Below are positions 63,480 to 64,000 of a stretch of DNA of 64,000 bases, piece after piece (position 1 is the stretch's first letter; every line of letters begins with the position of its first letter). The notes under the pieces are model-generated. The model did not search any database. It was not told where the DNA came from and saw nothing but the letters and a program-made list of their open reading frames with translations. Position numbers and translations under genes: made by a program. Source of the stretch: Kitasatospora fiedleri (GTDB lineage Bacteria; Actinomycetota; Actinomycetes; Streptomycetales; Streptomycetaceae); contig NZ_OX419519.1 of assembly GCF_948472415.1 (NCBI RefSeq), positions 2,728,001-2,792,000 of the forward strand, given 5' to 3'.

Positions 63480-64000
63480 TCAGAGCGCCCCGGCCGGGAC
63501 GTGGTCGACGTGCACGGTCACGGCCAGCAGCCGGGGGACGGCCCGGATCAGGGCCCGTTCGGCGTCCTCCGCCACCCGGTGGCCGGCCACCACCGTCAGC
63601 GCGCCGTCGACCACCACCTCCGCCTCGGCGCGCAGCGCGTGCCCGACCCAGCGCATCCGCACCGCGCCGACCCCGCGCACCCCGTCCACGCCCGCGAGTT
63701 CGCGCTCCGCCGCGTCCAGCAGCGCCGGGTCGACGGCGTCCATCAGCCGCCGGCCCACCTCGCGCACCGTACCGCGCAGCACGCCCAGGATCGCCACCGT
63801 GATCAGCAGCCCCACCACCGGGTCCGCGTACCGCCAGCCCAGTGCGCTGCCCCCGGCGCCCAGCAGCACCGCCAGCGAGGTCAGCCCGTCGGTGCGGGCG
63901 TGCAGGCCGTCCGCGACCAGCGCCGCCGAACCGATCCGGCGGCCGGTGGCGATCCGGTAGCGGGCCACCCACTCGTTGCCGACGCACCCCGCGAGGGCCG
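63480..64000 (-). CDS. Cation diffusion facilitator efflux transporter, partial (N-terminus outside window)
   Basis: The C-terminal 173 codons are in the window. GNEWVARYRIATGRRIGSAALVADGLHARTDGLTSLAVL has the CDF metal-binding HxxxD (H and D in LHARTD). Two more membrane helices (SLAVLLGAGGSALGW, PVVGLLITVAILGVL) follow, then a soluble C-terminal domain ending in HVDHVPAGAL. CDF proteins export Zn, Co, Cd or Mn in exchange for protons. The start lies beyond the right edge. Confidence 0.88.
   Translation of the reverse strand, partial: ALAGCVGNEWVARYRIATGRRIGSAALVADGLHARTDGLTSLAVLLGAGGSALGWRYADPVVGLLITVAILGVLRGTVREVGRRLMDAVDPALLDAAERELAGVDGVRGVGAVRMRWVGHALRAEAEVVVDGALTVVAGHRVAEDAERALIRAVPRLLAVTVHVDHVPAGAL

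Overview
The window is chromosomal DNA from a high-G+C actinomycete of the Streptomyces/Kitasatospora type (Streptomycetaceae). The support is the extreme G+C in third codon positions, frequent GTG and some TTG starts, ATGA/GTGA stop-start overlaps, tRNA genes without an encoded CCA end, Tat and lipoprotein exports, chitinase promoters with paired TGGTCCAGACCT-type repeats, DasR-type sites, and a nagF-nagE1-nagE2 locus. There is no insertion sequence, prophage or CRISPR array. Most of it reads as core chromosome with a few lineage-specific genes.

Layout. 1-9.5 kb: partial pentapeptide-repeat gene, LtrA-like membrane protein, orphan nirD, DUF4239 membrane protein, two identical tRNA-Lys(CTT) units, a class A penicillin-binding protein, a frameshifted EamA transporter, a YciI-like protein, signal peptidase I, chorismate mutase and OsmC. 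9.5-15.6 kb: PAS-GGDEF-EAL c-di-GMP protein, flavin monooxygenase, DedA-like protein, exported deacetylase. 15.6-22.9 kb: a five-gene branched-chain-amino-acid-type ABC importer plus an alpha/beta hydrolase, divergent from a two-subunit CoA-transferase. 22.9-30.5 kb: uracil-DNA glycosylase, HAD phosphatase, frameshifted Gfo/Idh/MocA oxidoreductase, a DUF6412-like/YidC-like pair, and a large exported beta-helix/PKD/repeat protein. 30.5-39.9 kb: adenosine deaminase, DUF445 protein, a nucleotide-sugar dehydrogenase / glycosyltransferase / ABC-2 exporter run, GroES-like protein, DUF3618 protein and a Bcp peroxiredoxin.

40-50.8 kb is a chitin/N-acetylglucosamine block. Two secreted GH18 chitinases sit near the GlcNAc phosphotransferase genes nagF, nagE1 and nagE2, and both chitinase promoters and both PTS intergenic regions carry DasR-type sites. 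Between them lie tRNA-Leu(TAG), rdgB, a small lipoprotein and rph. 50.8-58 kb: a LuxR-type regulator, an IlvE-like aminotransferase, an MBL-fold hydrolase, a small HTH protein, then the CysO-dependent cysteine locus (mec, a cysteine-codon leader peptide, cysO, cysM) and an amino-acid permease. 58-64 kb: DUF2017-clpS divergent from pncB-pncA, an AbiEi-like/nuclease-like protein, an unknown gene and a partial cation-efflux gene.

The most useful observations are these. Three genes are each broken by a single missing G/C in a 4-base homopolymer, which looks more like a consensus-sequence artefact than decay. A DasR-type regulon links chitin breakdown to GlcNAc uptake. CysO carries two residues beyond its diglycine next to a JAMM protease. 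The large exported protein ends in three homologous repeats of unknown function. I saw no clearly new defence or mobile system.
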